17,156 bases of DNA, from assembly GCA_036821645.1 (NCBI GenBank), contig DAISJD010000063.1, forward strand, positions 1-17,156, in the 5' to 3' direction. The position numbers and the translations under genes are program-made. The notes under the pieces are model-generated. The model did not search any database and was not told the origin of the DNA. It was given only the letters and a program-made list of their open reading frames with translations. Every line of letters begins with the position of its first letter. The first letter of the stretch is position 1. Below, piece after piece: positions 15,209-17,156 of the stretch. This stretch comes from DAISJD01 sp036821645 (GTDB lineage: Bacteria; Pseudomonadota; Alphaproteobacteria; ATCC43930; CGMCC-115725).

Positions 15209-15684
15209 GACGCGGCCCCCAATCCATCGAGCAACGCCTCGAACCGCGCGCGATCGACCCGGCCAAACAGGGTCTCGTCGATCATCACCGCCGGGGCCAA
15301 GGCGCAATTGCCGAGACAATAAACCGGCTCAAGGGTGATCCGGCGATCGCGGGTCGTCTCGTGATAAGCAATGCCCAGCCTATCCTGCGCTTGACGCTCC
15401 AAATCGCGACATCCCATCGCCTGACAGGCTTCCGCCCGACACAGTTTCACCCGGTGCCGTCCGGGGGCCGTGCGGCGAAAATCGGGGTAGAAACTGATGA
15501 CGCCATGCACCTCGGCTGCCGTGATACGCAGGGCCTCGGCAATCAAGCCATCGGCAGCCTGATCGATATAACCGAAACGATGTTGCAACCGATGCAGGAT
15601 CGGCAGCATCGCTCCCGGCAGGTCCTTCAAGTCGGCGATGATTTGCCCGGCCGATACCGGATCCCATGGCGCGATTGCCGTCAC
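15205..15684 (-). CDS. fdsG: NAD-dependent formate dehydrogenase gamma subunit FdsG
   Basis: This 159-residue NuoE-like thioredoxin-fold subunit has the expected [2Fe-2S] ligand set: C82 and C87 in KLCRAEACQ, and C123 and C127 in VYCLGNCAL. The helical N-terminus (LKDLPGAMLPILHRLQHRFG, then GVISFYPDFR) is typical. It belongs to the electron path to FdsB. The start is GTG at 15684 with GGAG at good spacing. It is the first gene of the fds operon, after a 241-bp gap behind lysR, and its stop overlaps the fdsB start (ATGA). Confidence 0.94.
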   Translation of the reverse strand: MTAIAPWDPVSAGQIIADLKDLPGAMLPILHRLQHRFGYIDQAADGLIAEALRITAAEVHGVISFYPDFRRTAPGRHRVKLCRAEACQAMGCRDLERQAQDRLGIAYHETTRDRRITLEPVYCLGNCALAPAVMIDETLFGRVDRARFEALLDGLGAAS

Positions 15685-15925
15685 CGATCACTCTCCAAAA
15701 ATATGATGTAGAATCAAGATATTCGTTTTTTCAAGATTGAGCCGTCGATGGGAAGACGTACGGTGCTGGAATGGCGTCTTTATGTGCGCTCATTCCGGCG
15801 CCGATAATAATTTAATCATTTTATAAAAATATCCAGTCGATTTTATTTATTTAGCAATAGCAAAAAACCAATAATGCAGTGCAAAAAATCATATTATTCG
15901 ATATAATTTGAGATAAAATTCGACC
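15685..15925 (-). promoter_or_regulatory. AT-rich control region of the fds operon
   Basis: The gap between lysR and fdsG has no gene. Three elements are seen. A weak promoter pair, TTGAAA (15729-15734), 18 bases, TACATC (15705-15710), would give a leader of about 14 bases. An imperfect inverted repeat, GGAATGGCG / CGC(T)CATTCC, lies at 15768-15796. An AT-rich dyad with T-N11-A spacing, TTATTCGATATAA, lies at 15894-15906. The last two are candidate LysR-type sites because such regulators bind interrupted dyads upstream of their targets. None is strong alone; the region as a whole is the likely regulatory target. Confidence 0.45.
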
Positions 15926-16852
15926 CTATATCGTTTTCTTGAGAAGCCGGTTCGGTTTTAAAATAGTTTCCAAATCAAGCTTGCCCGTCAGGTCCATCAA
16001 GGCATGACCCAAGGGCGATGGCGGCGTGCGATCTGCAATCACCAGTCCCATCCCGCGCGACACGAACGGTTCTTCCAACAGCAACGCCTTCGTACCGACG
16101 GGAATGCCAAATGCCTGCAATAAACTGTGGGGGATGATCGACGACCAATAGCCTGACTGAACATGGGAACATAAGTTGATAATCGAATTGGTTTCGATGA
16201 GCGCCTGAGGCTTCATATCGACCGACTGAAACACATGATCGATGATGCGCCGGTTTTGCATCGACGGTGTCAAAAGACACAAGCGCAACCGCGCCGCTTC
16301 CCGCCACGTTGCCCGCTCGTTCAAGGCCAAAGGACCCTGGATCGGGGTCAATAGCAGGTAATTTTCTTCGTAAAGGGCAATCCCCTTCACATGGGGCAAG
16401 GGTTCATTGTCCAGATAGGTAATGCCCGCTTCGAGGGTAAATTGATCGAGCCCCTGCTGAATATCGATCGAGGTCATGGATAAAATCGTCAAGCGAACGT
16501 TGGGATGGCGCACGGCGAACGGGGCCGTGATCAAAGAAACGATCGGCAGGGCCGACGGAACGACACCTAACCGCAAATGCCCCGACAATCCATGACGCAG
16601 CCCCAATAACTCCAATTTCAGGGCGTCGCAATCGGCAACGATCCGACGGGCATAGGATAAAACGCGCTCCCCTTCCGGGGTAAAGCCGATAAATCGATTG
16701 CCGCGCTCGACAATCGGAACGCCGAGGTCCTCCTCCAAATGGCGGATGGCCGCCGATAGGGTCGGCTGCGTTACATGACACGCATCGGCAGCCGCCCCGA
16801 AATGGCGGGCACGATCCAACGCCAATAAATAAACCAACTGCTTGATGACCAT
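15926..16852 (-). CDS. LysR-type transcriptional regulator, probable regulator of fds operon
   Basis: This 308-residue protein has a classic N-terminal winged helix-turn-helix (about 1-60: AAADACHVTQPTLSAAIRHL, then LGVPIVERG and FTPEGERV). A linker helix and a two-lobed periplasmic-binding-like effector domain follow, starting LSGHLRLGVVPSALPIVS and ending near residue 290. It probably controls fdsGBACD, which starts 241 bp downstream on the same strand. Many LysR genes are instead divergent from their targets. The start is ATG at 16852, 4 bases after the cysteine desulfurase stop, with GAGG upstream, so it appears to be co-transcribed with that gene. The effector is unknown; formate is a reasonable guess from context only. 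Hence no gene symbol is given. Confidence 0.9.
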   Translation of the reverse strand: MVIKQLVYLLALDRARHFGAAADACHVTQPTLSAAIRHLEEDLGVPIVERGNRFIGFTPEGERVLSYARRIVADCDALKLELLGLRHGLSGHLRLGVVPSALPIVSLITAPFAVRHPNVRLTILSMTSIDIQQGLDQFTLEAGITYLDNEPLPHVKGIALYEENYLLLTPIQGPLALNERATWREAARLRLCLLTPSMQNRRIIDHVFQSVDMKPQALIETNSIINLCSHVQSGYWSSIIPHSLLQAFGIPVGTKALLLEEPFVSRGMGLVIADRTPPSPLGHALMDLTGKLDLETILKPNRLLKKTI

Positions 16853-16856
16853 GGCC

Positions 16857-17156
16857 TCACGTCTTTTCCCAAAAAGCGATGATCGTCCGTGCCGCGATCA
16901 GCACCTCAGTCTCGGTTGAAAATCGCCCGAAGGCGATCCGCAGCGCTGCCAGCGCCTCTGCCTCGGATTGCCCCATCGCCATCAACGCCGCAGACGGGAC
17001 CCGACGGCCGGTGGCGCAGGCCGAACCGGCAGAGATCGATAGATGCGCGCGCACCGCCGCAATCACCGTCGCTGCCGGCAGCGGATCGCCTGTACTGGCT
17101 GCAAAAAGCCGTAAGTGCGCCGATCCGGGCAATCGGTCCCCGACCCCATTCACCCC
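16857..17156 (-). CDS. Cysteine desulfurase (NifS/IscS-like), C-terminal part; 5' end outside window
   Basis: The frame is open to the right edge, so only the last 99 residues or so are seen. They match the C-terminus of class V aminotransferase-fold cysteine desulfurases: RLPGSAHLRLF, the catalytic-cysteine loop SISAGSACATGRRVPSA, and LRIAFGRFSTETEV near the end. The loop cysteine carries the persulfide taken from cysteine with PLP (whose lysine lies outside the window). It sits directly ahead of lysR and the fds operon, whose FdhD accepts sulfur from such an enzyme, so a dedicated role in formate dehydrogenase maturation is an attractive inference. It could equally serve iron-sulfur assembly for the many Fds clusters or general metabolism. 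Confidence 0.85.
   Translation of the reverse strand, partial: GVNGVGDRLPGSAHLRLFAASTGDPLPAATVIAAVRAHLSISAGSACATGRRVPSAALMAMGQSEAEALAALRIAFGRFSTETEVLIAARTIIAFWEKT

Noticed and set aside
14303..15322. A 339-codon plus-strand frame opposite fdsB
   Set aside because: No domain or start signal is visible, and the minus strand encodes a complete FdsB.
1..17156. Frequent GATC/CGATCG-type words, including a few GCGATCGC octamers (for example near 4676 and 9274)
   Set aside because: They are mostly explained by Asp/Ile/Arg codon choice in GC-rich genes; I could not count them against expectation, so I do not call a repeat family.
1..17156. Search by eye for CRISPR arrays, insertion sequences, tRNA genes and phage or defence genes
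   Set aside because: No evenly spaced direct repeats, transposase motifs, cloverleaf ends or attachment-site duplications were seen; the window reads as ordinary chromosomal metabolism.

Overview
This window looks like chromosomal DNA of an alphaproteobacterium. It carries a canonical five-gene fdsGBACD-type NAD-dependent formate dehydrogenase, and a dctB-dctD-dctA dicarboxylate module with a sigma-54 promoter. Coding DNA is GC-rich and intergenic DNA is markedly AT-rich. I cannot resolve the genus. Almost everything is on the minus strand; the only plus-strand gene is the 3' end of an OmpA-family gene at the left edge. I see no tRNA, rRNA, CRISPR array, phage or insertion sequence.

Layout, left to right: (1) 1-490: OmpA C-terminal domain and a strong bidirectional terminator shared with convergent dctA. 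(2) 499-5603, read right to left: a small secreted cysteine-containing protein of unknown function (TTG start), the sensor kinase dctB, the sigma-54 activator dctD (1-base TGATG overlap with dctB), then the dicarboxylate symporter dctA. The dctD-dctA gap holds a full sigma-54 -24/-12 element. Upstream of it are two similar palindromes whose centres lie 32 bp apart, which are good candidates for DctD sites. (3) 5892-7322: murI (glutamate racemase) 3 nt behind a stand-alone Rossmann-like SLOG-type protein. (4) 7323-7993: about 670 bp without a convincing gene, with an AT-rich half and a perfect 13-bp hairpin.

(5) 7994-17156: a formate module, again right to left. It starts with the 3' end of a cysteine desulfurase and a LysR regulator 4 nt behind it. 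After a 241-bp AT-rich regulatory gap come fdsG, fdsB, fdsA, fdhD (fdsC) and fdsD. After a second gap of about 206 bp come an oxalate/formate-type (OFA) MFS carrier and a 32-residue single-helix membrane protein that resembles the 'MFS transporter small subunit' family. The 32-residue gene is easily missed.

How the parts fit together: DctB/DctD sense external C4-dicarboxylate and switch on dctA through sigma-54. In the formate module FdsGBA passes electrons from formate to NAD+, FdhD sulfurates the molybdenum cofactor (known to need a cysteine desulfurase as sulfur source), FdsD assists maturation, LysR probably controls the operon, and the two-part carrier probably moves formate or a related carboxylate. 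The points most worth a second look are the two-component carrier, the cysteine desulfurase-LysR-fds linkage, the SLOG-murI pair, the secreted protein ahead of dctB, and the dctA control region.
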